From Vibrio sp. 10N.286.49.B1 (lineage in GTDB: Bacteria > Pseudomonadota > Gammaproteobacteria > Enterobacterales > Vibrionaceae), in assembly GCF_002873335.1 (NCBI RefSeq), contig NZ_MCUW01000078.1, positions 217,617 to 281,616 of the forward strand: a DNA stretch of 64,000 bases, in the 5' to 3' direction. A program made the translations under genes and the position numbers. Every line of letters begins with the position of its first letter. The stretch's first letter is position 1. Positions 28,778-38,232 of the stretch are shown piece by piece. The notes under the pieces were generated by a model. It searched no databases, was not told where the DNA came from, and saw nothing but the letters and a program-made list of their open reading frames with translations.

Positions 28778-30424
28778 CTATTGAGATTCAGTGTCGTGAT
28801 TGCTCAACACAAATTGATTGAGTAAGGTTTCTAGCTGATGCGAAAGCTGTTGCAAATCAATACTAATTTGATGTGTCTGCGTCGCTGAGCTTGATGCTTC
28901 ATTGGCGTGCTCAGTGATCACTGCGGTTTTTTGTCCAACACTTAAACTGGTTTGTCGATTGGTTAGTATCTGGGTTTGAACGTTATTGGCAATCTCAGTT
29001 GTCGACTCAATGTGTGAGACCATCTGCTGCATTTTTTGAGCAAGGGTTTGGACATCATTGGCACGTTGGTGAGCGGTGATCGATACATCATGAACGGACT
29101 GAACCGAGACGCTACTGCCATGCTGGAACTTGACAATAATCGCTTCGATGTCACTGGTTGCTTCGGTTGTTCTACTCGCCAGTGAGCGTACTTCATCGGC
29201 CACAACCGCAAAGCCTCGTCCTTGTTCACCTGCTCGTGCTGCTTCGATGGCGGCGTTAAGTGCGAGTAGGTTAGTCTGATCTGCAATCCCTTTGATGGTG
29301 GAAAGAATGGCAGATACTTGTACCGTTTGTTCATTGAGTTCAGAAATATGTGTCGATACCTGAGTAATGTCCTGAACTAATGATTCTATGTCATTACTTG
29401 CTATATGAGCTTCCGAACTGCTCTGTTTGGTGAGCTCACTAGTTTGTTGCATCAATTGCGAAGCACGTTCCGTTGCGTCGCTAACGGTTGCTTGCTGGCC
29501 TTCAAGCATTTGCATGTTGGCTTCTACCGCGGCAGTTTCAGTCAGCTGTCGTTTTGCTGTCGCCTCATTACTTTGCGCAATTCGTGTCAGTTTATCGGCA
29601 TTCCCACTGACGATTTTTGCTGTTCTTTGGACTTTATTTAAGCTGTCTGAGACGGTGTCTAAAAAGGCGTTCATGTCGGTTGTTAGATCGCCGATTTCGT
29701 CATTCTGCTGTGGTGATAGACGAATAGAAAGGTCTTTACTGTCACTGACTTGCTTCATGAACTTTGACGTTGTCTGAACTGGGCCGACAATAAAACGACG
29801 AGCAATGAAGATTGTGGCAAGGTAACCGAGCAGGGCAATAATGCTCATAATCGCGACAGCAATTGCTGTACGTTTGTTGATGAGGGCGTTGACGTGTTCT
29901 AGATTGTATTCGATGCGTATGGCACCGAGTACCTCGCCTTCAGGCGTCATATGACATGCAATGCAATTTGTCCCGCGATAGTCTGCACTGGCTGTCATTG
30001 GCAGAGCAACCACTAAACCATTTCCCCAATCGGCCTTAAATGGCTCGAGAACCGTTTCTCCACGTAGCGCTCGCTGGTCTATCTGGTCTAATGCAACTTG
30101 ATTATCTAGCCCCCCACCATAGATTTTCGTGACAGCGTTACCTCGTAACACTCGTACATTTTCTACGTTTTCTTGAGCAAGAGCTTTGTGCCGTAGTGTT
30201 TCTTTTTGCGCCATGGTGCCGGTGAGCATCATCATGTTCAAGCTGTCAAAATAGTTGCTGGCCTTGTCCTTTAGCTGCTCACTGAGTACCGAGTAGATAA
30301 GTTCGCGTTGTTGACTATATTGATAAGCGGTGGAGGCCACGACGACTAAGCCAAATACCAACATGAGGGTAACAAGAAGCTTGTTTGTGATAGAAAGACG
30401 TATTTTTTTAATGGATAGACGCAT
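28778..30424 (-). CDS. Chemoreceptor with periplasmic c-type heme motif
   Basis: A 548-residue methyl-accepting chemotaxis protein. Helix one is about 17-35. The periplasmic domain (about 36-185) includes [11 protein letters not shown] and a CxxCH motif C154-H158 in [23 protein letters not shown], the covalent heme site of c-type cytochromes. Helix two is about 187-207, then HAMP ([17 protein letters not shown]) and the signalling tip [34 protein letters not shown]. Heme-bearing chemoreceptors are known for redox, oxygen or NO taxis (DcrA type). The periplasmic heme here is inferred from the motif. It has no CheR pentapeptide and is monocistronic. Confidence 0.92.
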   Translation of the reverse strand: MRLSIKKIRLSITNKLLVTLMLVFGLVVVASTAYQYSQQRELIYSVLSEQLKDKASNYFDSLNMMMLTGTMAQKETLRHKALAQENVENVRVLRGNAVTKIYGGGLDNQVALDQIDQRALRGETVLEPFKADWGNGLVVALPMTASADYRGTNCIACHMTPEGEVLGAIRIEYNLEHVNALINKRTAIAVAIMSIIALLGYLATIFIARRFIVGPVQTTSKFMKQVSDSKDLSIRLSPQQNDEIGDLTTDMNAFLDTVSDSLNKVQRTAKIVSGNADKLTRIAQSNEATAKRQLTETAAVEANMQMLEGQQATVSDATERASQLMQQTSELTKQSSSEAHIASNDIESLVQDITQVSTHISELNEQTVQVSAILSTIKGIADQTNLLALNAAIEAARAGEQGRGFAVVADEVRSLASRTTEATSDIEAIIVKFQHGSSVSVQSVHDVSITAHQRANDVQTLAQKMQQMVSHIESTTEIANNVQTQILTNRQTSLSVGQKTAVITEHANEASSSATQTHQISIDLQQLSHQLETLLNQFVLSNHDTESQ

Positions 30425-30759
30425 AATGATTATTGTTTTTTAGTTAGCGTAATGGGCTGATAATGTGAATTTTAAGTTAATCTCTCTGGTTGTTAAAAGG
30501 GTATGATATAAAAACCTCGTAATGCTCATGGTTTTACTGCATCGGACAATAAAAGATGAGATTTAGTGCAGCTAATTCATTGTTTTAAGTAATGTGTTGG
30601 GGGTTTCTAACCGGGACTATTACTGGCTTTTATTGTCTCAGCATGAGGTATTTAATCGTGATATGAACCCCATAAAAATATGTGATCTTTGACTTGGCAT
30701 TGACAGACACGAGGCTAGAGCGGCGTACAACTCACCTATACTGGTGTAACAATATGTAA
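30425..30759. other. Gap upstream of the PIG-V pair
   Basis: This divergent intergenic stretch holds no gene I can support. A TTGACA (30700-30705) and a TATACT (30737-30742) are seen, but 31 bases apart, too far for one promoter; TATACT alone could be a -10 giving a start near 30749. Confidence 0.35.
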
Positions 30760-30852
30760 CTGCGCGAGCTGGGGGTTGATATCAAAGAAAATAATGACGA
30801 TCGTTGGGTCTGGGGACGATCTAATATTCGACGTATAGCGATAATTATTAGC

Positions 30853-31377
30853 TTGACCGGCTTATCTCTTTATTACATTTGGGTTTTGTATTTGGCGACA
30901 CAACCACAAGTTTCCCTTGGCTATCAAACCTATTACATCGATAAGAAAACTCGGTTTTGGGGTAAAGATAATGGTCAGTTATTGTTGGGGGAAAGTGGTG
31001 TGATTAATGTTGCTAAGTCGTCTCCTTACTTGAGTCGTGAAGGTTGGAATGACAAGGCCGAAGGCGACTCTCGGGTGTTACTACATCAAGGCGGGTTATT
31101 TTTTAACATGACAACATTGCCAAGCAGTCACCATCTGCATGTTTCGATGACACTCGACAGGGCGATTACTGAACCTGTTTATGCCTCCCTGAATGGAGGT
31201 ATTCGTGTCGAATTGCATCCACGAAGCACCAACACTCTCGAAGGGGCTGTGGTGTTAACCTCGCATGATATGAAAGAACCACTTCAGCACCTTGAGTTTG
31301 AAACACCGGCGAGTCTATCTGTGACGCAAATAAAGCTGCTAGCCCAACCCATTACCCATGCACTAGGGAGCCGCTAA
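30853..31377 (+). CDS. Hypothetical single-pass membrane protein, partner of the PIG-V-like gene
   Basis: I do not recognise the family. The frame from TTG 30853 gives 174 residues: a membrane helix, then a periplasmic domain (TFQ-less, beta-rich, RVLLHQGGLFFNMTTLP, LHVSMTLDRAI). That start cuts into the helix: the same frame is open back to 30760 and encodes NNDDRWVWGRSNIRRIAIII, a typical positively charged flank of the same helix. The first codons of that frame are ATG (30754) followed at once by TAA. So the true start is either a rare codon between 30760 and 30853 or the gene has a nonsense mutation at codon 2. Its stop overlaps the ATG of the next gene (TAATG). Confidence 0.6.
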   Translation: MTGLSLYYIWVLYLATQPQVSLGYQTYYIDKKTRFWGKDNGQLLLGESGVINVAKSSPYLSREGWNDKAEGDSRVLLHQGGLFFNMTTLPSSHHLHVSMTLDRAITEPVYASLNGGIRVELHPRSTNTLEGAVVLTSHDMKEPLQHLEFETPASLSVTQIKLLAQPITHALGSR

Positions 31378-32567
31378 TGCTACTCAATACTCAGTTATCA
31401 CCACTCAACAATCGGGTAAGGTCTTGTCAGACTGTCACTACAGAGCGACCAAGTTTATTGGTAAGTAAAGAACAATGGATAACTATCGTTCTTGCCGTGG
31501 TTGTGAGTCGATTAGCATTTTATGTAATCGGTTTATTAGGTGCACAAACGTTTAATCCGGAAAGTACTGCTGGGTTAGATGTCTGGCACCAAGTCTGTCG
31601 TTTTGATTGTATTTGGTTTCAGCGCATTGCAGACAATGGTTACGATCTTGTTCCGACCTGGATGAGGGGAGGGAATGCCGCCAACTGGGCATTTATGCCA
31701 ATGTCACCCTTTTTGGGTTGGTTGATGGCCAAGTTGACCGGAATTACAGAACTCGCGCTGATTATCGTCTCCAATATTACATTTTTTCTCAGTGTGCCGG
31801 TTTTGCTTATGGCATTGAAGCAACTTAAGTTTTCGGTTGAAACACAGGAAGCGGCGATATGGTTGTTGTGCTTCTCTCCTTATACCGTGTACTCGATGGC
31901 TGGCTATTCAGAACCCCTTTACATTGCCCTTGTCAGTGGCGTATTTCTTGCCTGCTACCGACAACAATGGGCAGTCGTAGCATTACTAGGGATGTTAGCG
32001 GCCGTTACTCGAAACCTTGGTGTCATGCTAGTGTTTCCTGTCTTGATTTTTGGTGTGCAATACTACGGAGTGCGAAGCTTTATGCTCTTGAAAGAGAAAG
32101 CCTTGCGAGTCGTGTTGTCTATTTGGTTAATCCCCCTAGGCTTTTTCAGTTACATGGCATATCTTCATTTTTGGATGGGCGATGCCTTGGCATTTGGTCA
32201 TATTCAGATTGCATGGGGAAGAACACTGACCAACCCGCTTCATTGGCTTAGCTATGGCGTAGAACAAGGGGGCCCCAAGCTGTATTTGGTGATTGTCACG
32301 TTGTTTGGAGTTGGACTCAATGTCTATTTGTTTGCTAAGAAACGATATGCTGAAGCGGTATTTATGATGATCAATTTGTTGATCCCGCTTTCATCAGGCG
32401 TGAATGCGATGCCACGATATATTTTTGGTCTCTATCCAACGTTGTTGGCCATTTTAATGCTTTTTGAACGCTACCCTCGTACAAAAGCACCGGTACTATT
32501 AGTGTGTTCTTCGGTATCTAGCCTGATTGCAATCGGTTTTTTCTCAAAGTTATTCTTCACAGTATAA
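31377..32567 (+). CDS. PIG-V-like mannosyltransferase family membrane protein
   Basis: A 396-residue protein with about ten membrane helices and the PIG-V-type motif CRFDCIWFQRIADNGYD after helix one, where the aspartate is the presumed catalytic residue on the outer face. Bacterial members are polyprenol-phosphate-sugar dependent glycosyltransferases of uncertain acceptor. The middle has PMSPFLGWLMAKLTG and FSPYTVYSMAGYSEPLYIAL, also typical. Its ATG shares a base with the stop of the gene before it and follows GGGAGC, so the two proteins are made together. The substrate cannot be read from sequence. Confidence 0.82.
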   Translation: MLLNTQLSPLNNRVRSCQTVTTERPSLLVSKEQWITIVLAVVVSRLAFYVIGLLGAQTFNPESTAGLDVWHQVCRFDCIWFQRIADNGYDLVPTWMRGGNAANWAFMPMSPFLGWLMAKLTGITELALIIVSNITFFLSVPVLLMALKQLKFSVETQEAAIWLLCFSPYTVYSMAGYSEPLYIALVSGVFLACYRQQWAVVALLGMLAAVTRNLGVMLVFPVLIFGVQYYGVRSFMLLKEKALRVVLSIWLIPLGFFSYMAYLHFWMGDALAFGHIQIAWGRTLTNPLHWLSYGVEQGGPKLYLVIVTLFGVGLNVYLFAKKRYAEAVFMMINLLIPLSSGVNAMPRYIFGLYPTLLAILMLFERYPRTKAPVLLVCSSVSSLIAIGFFSKLFFTV

Positions 32568-32626
32568 CTTGAGCAAATGATTCGTTTTCAGTAGGATTGC
32601 CTGTCATTTTTATTCAGAGCATTCCT

Positions 32627-32986
32627 ATGAAAACTGAGTTGTATAAAGAGTTCATGTTTGAAGCCGCACATCATCTACCGCATGTTCCAGAGGGGCATAA
32701 ATGTGGTCGCTTACATGGCCACTCTTTTCTAGTTCGCTTATACGTTGAAGGTGAAGTGGATCCACATACAGGTTGGATTATTGATTTTTCAGAGATAAAA
32801 GCTGTATTTAAGCCGATATATGATCGCTTAGACCACTACTACCTGAACGACATTGAGGGGTTAGAGAACCCAACAAGTGAAGTATTGGCTAAGTGGATTT
32901 GGGATCAATTAAAACCATCACTTCCTCTGTTGAGTAAAGTTGAGATCAAAGAGACCTGCACGGCTGGTTGTATTTACGTAGGCTAG
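32627..32986 (+). CDS. queD: 6-carboxy-5,6,7,8-tetrahydropterin synthase
   Basis: A 119-residue enzyme of the pterin synthase fold that converts dihydroneopterin triphosphate to 6-carboxytetrahydropterin for queuosine. The zinc histidines are in FEAAHHLP and LHGHSF, the catalytic cysteine in HKCGRLHG, and the C-terminal glutamate in [13 protein letters not shown]. It aligns end to end with E. coli QueD. The ATG at 32627 is chosen by family length; the ribosome site is weak (AGAG). It is a single gene ending at the bidirectional terminator 33004-33036. Confidence 0.97.
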   Translation: MKTELYKEFMFEAAHHLPHVPEGHKCGRLHGHSFLVRLYVEGEVDPHTGWIIDFSEIKAVFKPIYDRLDHYYLNDIEGLENPTSEVLAKWIWDQLKPSLPLLSKVEIKETCTAGCIYVG

Positions 32987-33003
32987 GGTATTTCTCTTGA
33001 ATA

Positions 33004-33036
33004 AAAAAGCCCAAAGTGAGTCACTTTGGGCTTTTT
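33004..33036. terminator. Bidirectional terminator between queD and sdaA
   Basis: A perfect 15-pair stem with loop AGT, flanked by A and T runs, between converging genes. Confidence 0.95.
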
Positions 33037-33122
33037 GCTATTGGATGTCCTGTCTTGAAATATGCCCCGTACTGAAATGTTTTACGCACTGGAGTCGAGT
33101 CATTTAACAGGGGTAAACTACA

Positions 33123-34484
33123 TTAACACACCACTTTTATAGCAAGGCCACCTTGAGAGGTTTCGCGATATTTGGCGTTCATGTCTTTACCTGTTTCTAG
33201 CATGGTTTCAATAACCTTATCTAATGAAACACGAGGCGCCGACGCACGACGTAGCGCCATACGAGTCGAGTTAATCGCCTTCACTGCGGCAATACCATTA
33301 CGTTCAATACAAGGCACCTGTACTTGGCCTGCAACAGGGTCACAAGTTAAGCCAAGATTATGCTCCATAGCAATTTCTGCGGCCATGCAGACTTGCTCTG
33401 GGCTTCCGCCCATAAGCTCAGCAAGACCAGCAGCGGCCATCGAACACGCCACGCCCACTTCACCTTGACAGCCTACCTCAGCACCAGAAATAGAAGCATT
33501 TTGCTTGTATAATCCGCCTACCGCGCCAGACGCCGCGAAATAACGAATGTAATCTTTTTCTGTCACAGTTTGAATGAACTTGTCATAGTAAGCGAGGACA
33601 GCAGGGATAATGCCACAAGCGCCATTGGTTGGCGCAGTCACAACACGACCGCCCGCTGCGTTTTCTTCGTTGACGGCAAAAGCATACATGTTCACCCAGT
33701 CAACAACAGCCATTGGGTCGGTGTTTGTTTTTTCTGATGTCAGTAGCTGCTGGCGAAGCGCCGCCGCACGACGTGGTACGCGAAGTGGACCTGGCAAAAT
33801 GCCTTCAGTGTTCATCCCGCGATCCATACACTCACGCATGGTTTTCCAAATGTTGGCAAAGTAAGTTCGAACGTCATCATCTGAGTAAGCCGCATGCTCG
33901 TTCGCCATCACTAACGTGCTAATAGACAAGCCATGTTCTTTACATTGGTTGACTAACTCTTCTGCCGTGTTGAACTCATATGGCGCCTTGATAGCGGACG
34001 TCACTTCTTTGCCGAAGTTTTCTTCGTCAACAATGAAACCACCACCAATAGAATAATAGGTTTTTGAATAGGCGACGTCTTCATCAATCCAAGCATGGAT
34101 TTGCATACCGTTTTCATGAAGAGATAAGTTTGAAGAGTGGAAGTTCATTCCGCTGTCGCGAGGAAACGAAACCGTATGGCAATGCATACCAACAGGTAGA
34201 CGTTCTGTTTCTTCAACTCGAGCAATAAAGCCTGGAATAGAATCGATATCGACTTTCTCAGGAGAGTTACCTGCTAACCCCATGATAATCGCGATATCAG
34301 TGTGGTGACCTTTCCCTGTCAGTGATAGTGATCCATAAACATCTACGGTGATTTTGGTGATATCGCGTAATTTACCCATCGAGCGTAAATCGTCGATAAA
34401 CTCTTTACCCGCTTTCATTGGGCCTACCGTGTGAGAACTTGAAGGACCAACACCAATTTTATAGATATCGAAAACACTAATCAT
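33123..34484 (-). CDS. sdaA: L-serine dehydratase (iron-sulfur)
   Basis: A 453-residue enzyme that deaminates L-serine to pyruvate and ammonia using an oxygen-labile [4Fe-4S] cluster rather than PLP. The start MISVFDIYKIGVGPSSSHTVGPM, the middle ENAAGGRVVTAPTNGACGIIPA, and the cluster region GCQGEVGVACSMAAAGLAELMGG and EHNLGLTCDPVAGQVQVPCIERN match SdaA. It is cotranscribed behind sdaC. A near-perfect stem at 34502-34528 with TTTT on the minus strand lies between them. A second copy of this enzyme is encoded at 59796. Confidence 0.96.
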   Translation of the reverse strand: MISVFDIYKIGVGPSSSHTVGPMKAGKEFIDDLRSMGKLRDITKITVDVYGSLSLTGKGHHTDIAIIMGLAGNSPEKVDIDSIPGFIARVEETERLPVGMHCHTVSFPRDSGMNFHSSNLSLHENGMQIHAWIDEDVAYSKTYYSIGGGFIVDEENFGKEVTSAIKAPYEFNTAEELVNQCKEHGLSISTLVMANEHAAYSDDDVRTYFANIWKTMRECMDRGMNTEGILPGPLRVPRRAAALRQQLLTSEKTNTDPMAVVDWVNMYAFAVNEENAAGGRVVTAPTNGACGIIPAVLAYYDKFIQTVTEKDYIRYFAASGAVGGLYKQNASISGAEVGCQGEVGVACSMAAAGLAELMGGSPEQVCMAAEIAMEHNLGLTCDPVAGQVQVPCIERNGIAAVKAINSTRMALRRASAPRVSLDKVIETMLETGKDMNAKYRETSQGGLAIKVVC

Positions 34485-34501
34485 ACTGATTTACCTCTAG
34501 A

Positions 34502-34528
34502 AAAGCCCCCTCGAACGAGGAGGCTTAA
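34502..34528 (-). other. Hairpin between sdaC and sdaA
   Basis: On the minus strand TAAGCCTCCTCG pairs with CGAGGGGGCTT, with one mismatch and a short loop, followed by TTTTC. It lies about 20 bases before the sdaA start and may be a partial terminator that sets the transporter to enzyme ratio. Confidence 0.55.
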
Positions 34529-34571
34529 ATTATTGTTATAGGGTGTTTATTTGGCTAATTGACGGAGTCAA

Positions 34572-35825
34572 TTAAAAAGCGCCGTAGATTACAGAAGTAA
34601 TGGCTGCGATACCACATAGTGCTGTAAAGATTTGTACAGGCGTAGAGGTTTTCAATTTTGCCATTGCCGGTACTTTGCGCATTGCATAAACAGGCATTAG
34701 GAACAAAATAGCCGCAATCATCGGAGCGCCCATGGTTTCAATCATGCCAAGGATGCTTGGGTTGATGATTGATACGATCCAAGTAGTGATAACGATGAAC
34801 AGTAGCGATACTTTTTCAATCTTTTTAACTGGCATTTTAGAGCGAGATTTGCCTAAGCCAACTAGACCTTCGTGCGCACCCAAGAAGTGCCCAAAGTAGC
34901 TAGAAGTAATCGCAGCGAACGCAACTACTGGACCAAGAATAGAAATAAGTGGCGATTCATGAACGTTTGCTAAGTAAGACAGTACGCTGATGTTTTGCTC
35001 TTGAGCGGTCGCAAGTTGTTCTGGTGAAAGAGACAGAACAACAGAGAACACAAAGAACATAACAAATGTCATCAGCATCATTGCTGCGCCACCAGTAATC
35101 ATGTCTGTTTTCTTCACAGCATCGTCACCGTATACACGACGTTGCTCTTTAGAGAACTGGCTGATAATAGGGCTGTGGTTGAATGAGAAAACGATAATTG
35201 GGATGGCTAACCAAATAACAGAAGGCATTGAACCCCAGTCAGGACTCACGCTTGCCATTGATGTATTCCAATCTGGAATTAGGTACAGCGATAATGCGAG
35301 TAAAATCGCAACCAGCGGGTAAACCATTATTGATGTGGCTTTTAGCATAAGCTCTTTACCGAATACCACACCACATGTCATTGCTGCAATTAAACAGCCA
35401 GACAGTAACCAACGAGGAATGGACTCCATACCCATTTGGTTGACGAGGAAGGAATCGACTGTGTTAGTGATGCCAACACCGTAGATAAGAACAATAGGAT
35501 AAATGGCGAAAAAGTAAGCAAAAGTAATAAGGTTTGCGCCAGTTTTACCAAAATGTTCTTCTACCGTATCGGTAATATCGGCATCTGGATTTTTAGCTGA
35601 AAGAACAAAGCGCGCTAAACTTTTATGAGCGAACCAAGTCATTGGAGCCGCTATTAGCGCTAGGATAACTAATGGCCAGAAGCCACCCGCACCGGCTTTA
35701 ATTGGTAGGAAAAGTACACCCGCACCTACCGCGGTACCGAATAAAGACAATGCCCAAGTGAAATCTTTGTAAGTCCACTTAGAAGAAGTGCGGCTAGCAG
35801 CCGTAGTTGTTGTTGAAGTAGTCAT
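34572..35825 (-). CDS. sdaC: Serine transporter of the HAAAP family
   Basis: A 417-residue proton-coupled serine importer with 11 predicted helices. Conserved segments match E. coli SdaC: GTAVGAGVLFLPIKAGAGG, YFFAIYPIVLIYGVGITNTV, LAIPIIVFSFNHSPIISQF, EQNISVLSYLANV and NPSILGMIETMGAPMIAAILFLMP. It is the first gene of the sdaC-sdaA serine catabolic operon. A striking nested palindrome lies 150-200 bases upstream at 35974-36026. The start ATG 35825 is preceded by GAGTAAC. Confidence 0.97.
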   Translation of the reverse strand: MTTSTTTTAASRTSSKWTYKDFTWALSLFGTAVGAGVLFLPIKAGAGGFWPLVILALIAAPMTWFAHKSLARFVLSAKNPDADITDTVEEHFGKTGANLITFAYFFAIYPIVLIYGVGITNTVDSFLVNQMGMESIPRWLLSGCLIAAMTCGVVFGKELMLKATSIMVYPLVAILLALSLYLIPDWNTSMASVSPDWGSMPSVIWLAIPIIVFSFNHSPIISQFSKEQRRVYGDDAVKKTDMITGGAAMMLMTFVMFFVFSVVLSLSPEQLATAQEQNISVLSYLANVHESPLISILGPVVAFAAITSSYFGHFLGAHEGLVGLGKSRSKMPVKKIEKVSLLFIVITTWIVSIINPSILGMIETMGAPMIAAILFLMPVYAMRKVPAMAKLKTSTPVQIFTALCGIAAITSVIYGAF

Positions 35826-35973
35826 TTATGTTACTCATTTTTGGGAACAGGAAATAAGTCGGGAGGAGTTTGCAACGTTTTTACGTGCAAAAATTAGATC
35901 TAGGTCATGATTTTGCGGGGTCTATTCATAGTGCTGATGAATTCGTTAATTGGGTCACGTTTTTATTGTGCTA

Positions 35974-36026
35974 CAGATTAGTTCCGCTAATTTTCAGATT
36001 AGTTTAACTAATGATAATTAGCGGAA
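35974..36026. promoter_or_regulatory. Nested palindrome upstream of sdaC, candidate operator
   Basis: TTCCGCTAATT (35982-35992) and AATTAGCGGAA (36016-36026) are perfect 11-base inverted arms. Inside them ATTAGTT-T-AACTAAT (35998-36012) is a second perfect palindrome. CAGATTAGTT occurs twice, 21 bases apart (35974-35983, 35995-36004). The region lies between the nudL stop and the sdaC start. Confidence 0.65.
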
Positions 36027-36056
36027 ACGATTGCGTTTTGTGACTAAGATGTGAGG

Positions 36057-36650
36057 CTATTGTTGCGTAAGTTGATGCTGGAGGCTTTGGATTATTTGTG
36101 CGGTTACGCCCCATATGAAATGGGTCTTGTATGGGATGGCCAAAACTCGGTGATTCTGCCCCTTTATATTGAAACGGTGCATTGTCATGTTTGATGTATG
36201 AGCTAAAAAATCGAGAGGAACTTCGAATAGATAATCGACTTCATTTTTATCTACCCTGGGTTGGTAGGTTGGTTTAACGAACGCAATGATAGGCGTGACT
36301 TGAAATTGAGTGATCGTAATGAGATCGGGTAAATGCCCGATCACTTCTACTTCATCGTACCTTAACCCGATTTCTTCTTCAGCTTCTCTTAAAGCGGTAA
36401 AGTGGGCGTTGGGATCGCTAGGCTCCACTTTACCGCCAGGAAAACTAATTTGCCCTGGGTGGTGTTTCAGGTGTTTAGCTCGCTTCGTAAGGATGACTTG
36501 TAGGCGTCCGTTTCTCTCAACCAAGCCTATGAGTACACTAGCAGCGCGGAGTGTTAGGTGTTGAACATGCGCTGAACGTTGCTTTGATTCAGGGTGATAA
36601 TCAGAAAGCGCATGCAGCTGAAAGCGTTGTAGAAATTCATATCGAGTCAT
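36057..36650 (-). CDS. nudL: CoA pyrophosphatase, NUDIX family
   Basis: A 197-residue NUDIX hydrolase that cleaves CoA and derivatives to 4'-phosphopantetheine and 3',5'-ADP. The NUDIX box is GGKVEPSDPNAHFTALREAEEEIGL. The CoA-specific upstream motif LTKRAKHLKHHPGQISFPGG is also present, which supports the CoA-directed subgroup (YeaB/NudL). It starts six bases after the stop of the HPt gene, so the two share a transcript. This operon partner is unexpected for a housekeeping hydrolase. Confidence 0.92.
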   Translation of the reverse strand: MTRYEFLQRFQLHALSDYHPESKQRSAHVQHLTLRAASVLIGLVERNGRLQVILTKRAKHLKHHPGQISFPGGKVEPSDPNAHFTALREAEEEIGLRYDEVEVIGHLPDLITITQFQVTPIIAFVKPTYQPRVDKNEVDYLFEVPLDFLAHTSNMTMHRFNIKGQNHRVLAIPYKTHFIWGVTAQIIQSLQHQLTQQ

Positions 36651-36656
36651 CTAATG

Positions 36657-36992
36657 CTACGCTACCGACGCTAAGTATTCATTGATTTGATCTTTGACGA
36701 CCTGCATTTCTGCGACCACCAAATTAATATCTTCTACATTTGGAGCTTCATTATTTCGAGTCATACCTTCAATGGCCTCTAGTTTATCTACGGCCTTCGT
36801 TTCCCCAAAGCTAGCGAGGATCCCTTTTAGGGAGTGTGCAGTAATGAACAACTCACTCCAGTTTTGTGTCTGATATAGGTTGAGCACCGTCTCAGCCCCA
36901 TTCTCATGTTCTTCCATAAAGGCCATAAAAACGGCTGCGATGATGTCTTCGTCATTGTCCATATAACTACGCAGTACATCGAAATCAATCAT
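36657..36992 (-). CDS. Stand-alone HPt phosphotransfer protein
   Basis: A 111-residue single-domain histidine phosphotransfer protein with the HPt motif AHSLKGILASFGE (phosphoacceptor H53), the right length for a four-helix bundle. Such proteins relay phosphate between a hybrid kinase receiver and a final response regulator (LuxU is an example). It lies upstream of nudL with a six-base gap and diverges from the sigma factor gene at 37308. A hybrid kinase without its own HPt is encoded 7 kb away at 43627 and could be its donor; this is inference. Confidence 0.88.
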   Translation of the reverse strand: MIDFDVLRSYMDNDEDIIAAVFMAFMEEHENGAETVLNLYQTQNWSELFITAHSLKGILASFGETKAVDKLEAIEGMTRNNEAPNVEDINLVVAEMQVVKDQINEYLASVA

Positions 36993-37307
36993 TGTTTAGT
37001 CCTTTTATTATTCATCGTTGGCAAGCTTAAAGTGATCACGTTTACTTCTTACTTCATATACTTACAAAATAGTACAGCTGGTGTAAAAATGAAAATAGAA
37101 ACACCTATCATCTAAACTTCCTAGATTTGGGCGGCAAGAATCTAGTACTTTACGACTAGAAATCAAAAAAAATGAGTCATTCTTTAGCTGTAAACTTTGA
37201 TGCATAGAATAAACCTGTCTATTCTTATTTGTGCGACATATGTAACAAAAAACAAACAATCGCTTCGTCAGGCTAGTGTTGCGACACAAAATAATAAGGA
37301 ACATTGA
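36993..37307. promoter_or_regulatory. Divergent region between HPt and sigma factor genes
   Basis: AGAATA and TATTCT form an inverted repeat with an eight-base gap at 37206-37225, about 85 bases before the sigma factor ATG. AAGGA lies about 11 bases before that ATG. The remaining sequence is AT-rich and shows no gene. Confidence 0.45.
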
Positions 37308-38192
37308 ATGAGCGCAAGGATAGAAACGCCCAATACGACAAGTCAAGGTTCAGACTATAACGAAAAAAATACAGACTTTTACTCAAAGTACATTAAGGAT
37401 GTCGTTGGGATTGACTTGCTGACGCCCGAACAAGAGTATCACTATGCAACACTTGCCCGAAGAGGTGAGAAAGCCGCGAGAGATGTATTGATCGAATCCA
37501 ACCTTCGACTTGTTGTGAAAATCGCTAGAGGCTACACAAAGAGAGGGCTAAGTAATCACACTATTCTCGATCTTATCGAAGAGGGGAATCTTGGCTTGAT
37601 GAAAGCGGTTGATAAGTTTGAGCCAGAAAAAGGCTTTCGTTTTAGTACTTATGCGGTGTGGTGGATTAGAGAAAGTATCGAATCGTCCTTAATGAATACA
37701 GGTCGTACGGTTCGGCTGCCGGTACATGTGATTAAAGAAATTAATCGTCTTTCTAAACAAACAAAGAAAATGAGTGCTGACCTAAAACGTTCTCCGTCAG
37801 TCAAAGAAATTGCGGATAAAGCAGACAAATCACAGGCTCATGTTAGCGAGTTGATTCACATGAGTGGGTTTATTGAATCAAGTTCGTCGGTCGATATTAT
37901 CGATAAGGCGTATTTGTCGTTAGATAACTGTCGTTCAGAGGCTATCCCAGAGCCGTACGAGGTCTGTTGTGATGAAAAGTTATTGCGTAATTTAGAGCTC
38001 GTTATTCTCTCACTACCTGACAAGTATAAAGATATTGTCATTCATCGCTTTGGTTTGTTTGGGAAAGAGGTTTTAACATTAGATGCGCTTGGTGAAAAAT
38101 ATGGTCTATCAAAAGAGCGGGTCAGACAGTTACAACAAGAAGGGGTATCAAAATTGCAGAATAAGTTGAAATTTGACGGATGGATTAACTGA
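37308..38192 (+). CDS. RpoS-like alternative sigma factor (RpoX/RpoQ type)
   Basis: A 294-residue sigma-70 family protein of the RpoS lineage. Region 1.2 is about 35-65. Region 2 is about 66-137 ([50 protein letters not shown]). Region 3 starts at about 138 with [10 protein letters not shown], keeping the K-E pair that in RpoS contacts RssB and the extended -10. Region 4 is about 225-290 ([24 protein letters not shown]). It is shorter and more diverged than true RpoS. Vibrios carry such paralogues, named RpoQ in Aliivibrio fischeri and RpoX in V. alginolyticus. The neighbouring genes suggest a role in a signalling island. Confidence 0.88.
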   Translation: MSARIETPNTTSQGSDYNEKNTDFYSKYIKDVVGIDLLTPEQEYHYATLARRGEKAARDVLIESNLRLVVKIARGYTKRGLSNHTILDLIEEGNLGLMKAVDKFEPEKGFRFSTYAVWWIRESIESSLMNTGRTVRLPVHVIKEINRLSKQTKKMSADLKRSPSVKEIADKADKSQAHVSELIHMSGFIESSSSVDIIDKAYLSLDNCRSEAIPEPYEVCCDEKLLRNLELVILSLPDKYKDIVIHRFGLFGKEVLTLDALGEKYGLSKERVRQLQQEGVSKLQNKLKFDGWIN

Positions 38193-38232
38193 ACCACTTC
38201 TTTTAGTTGGCATGCTGGCTGCTATGGATGGC

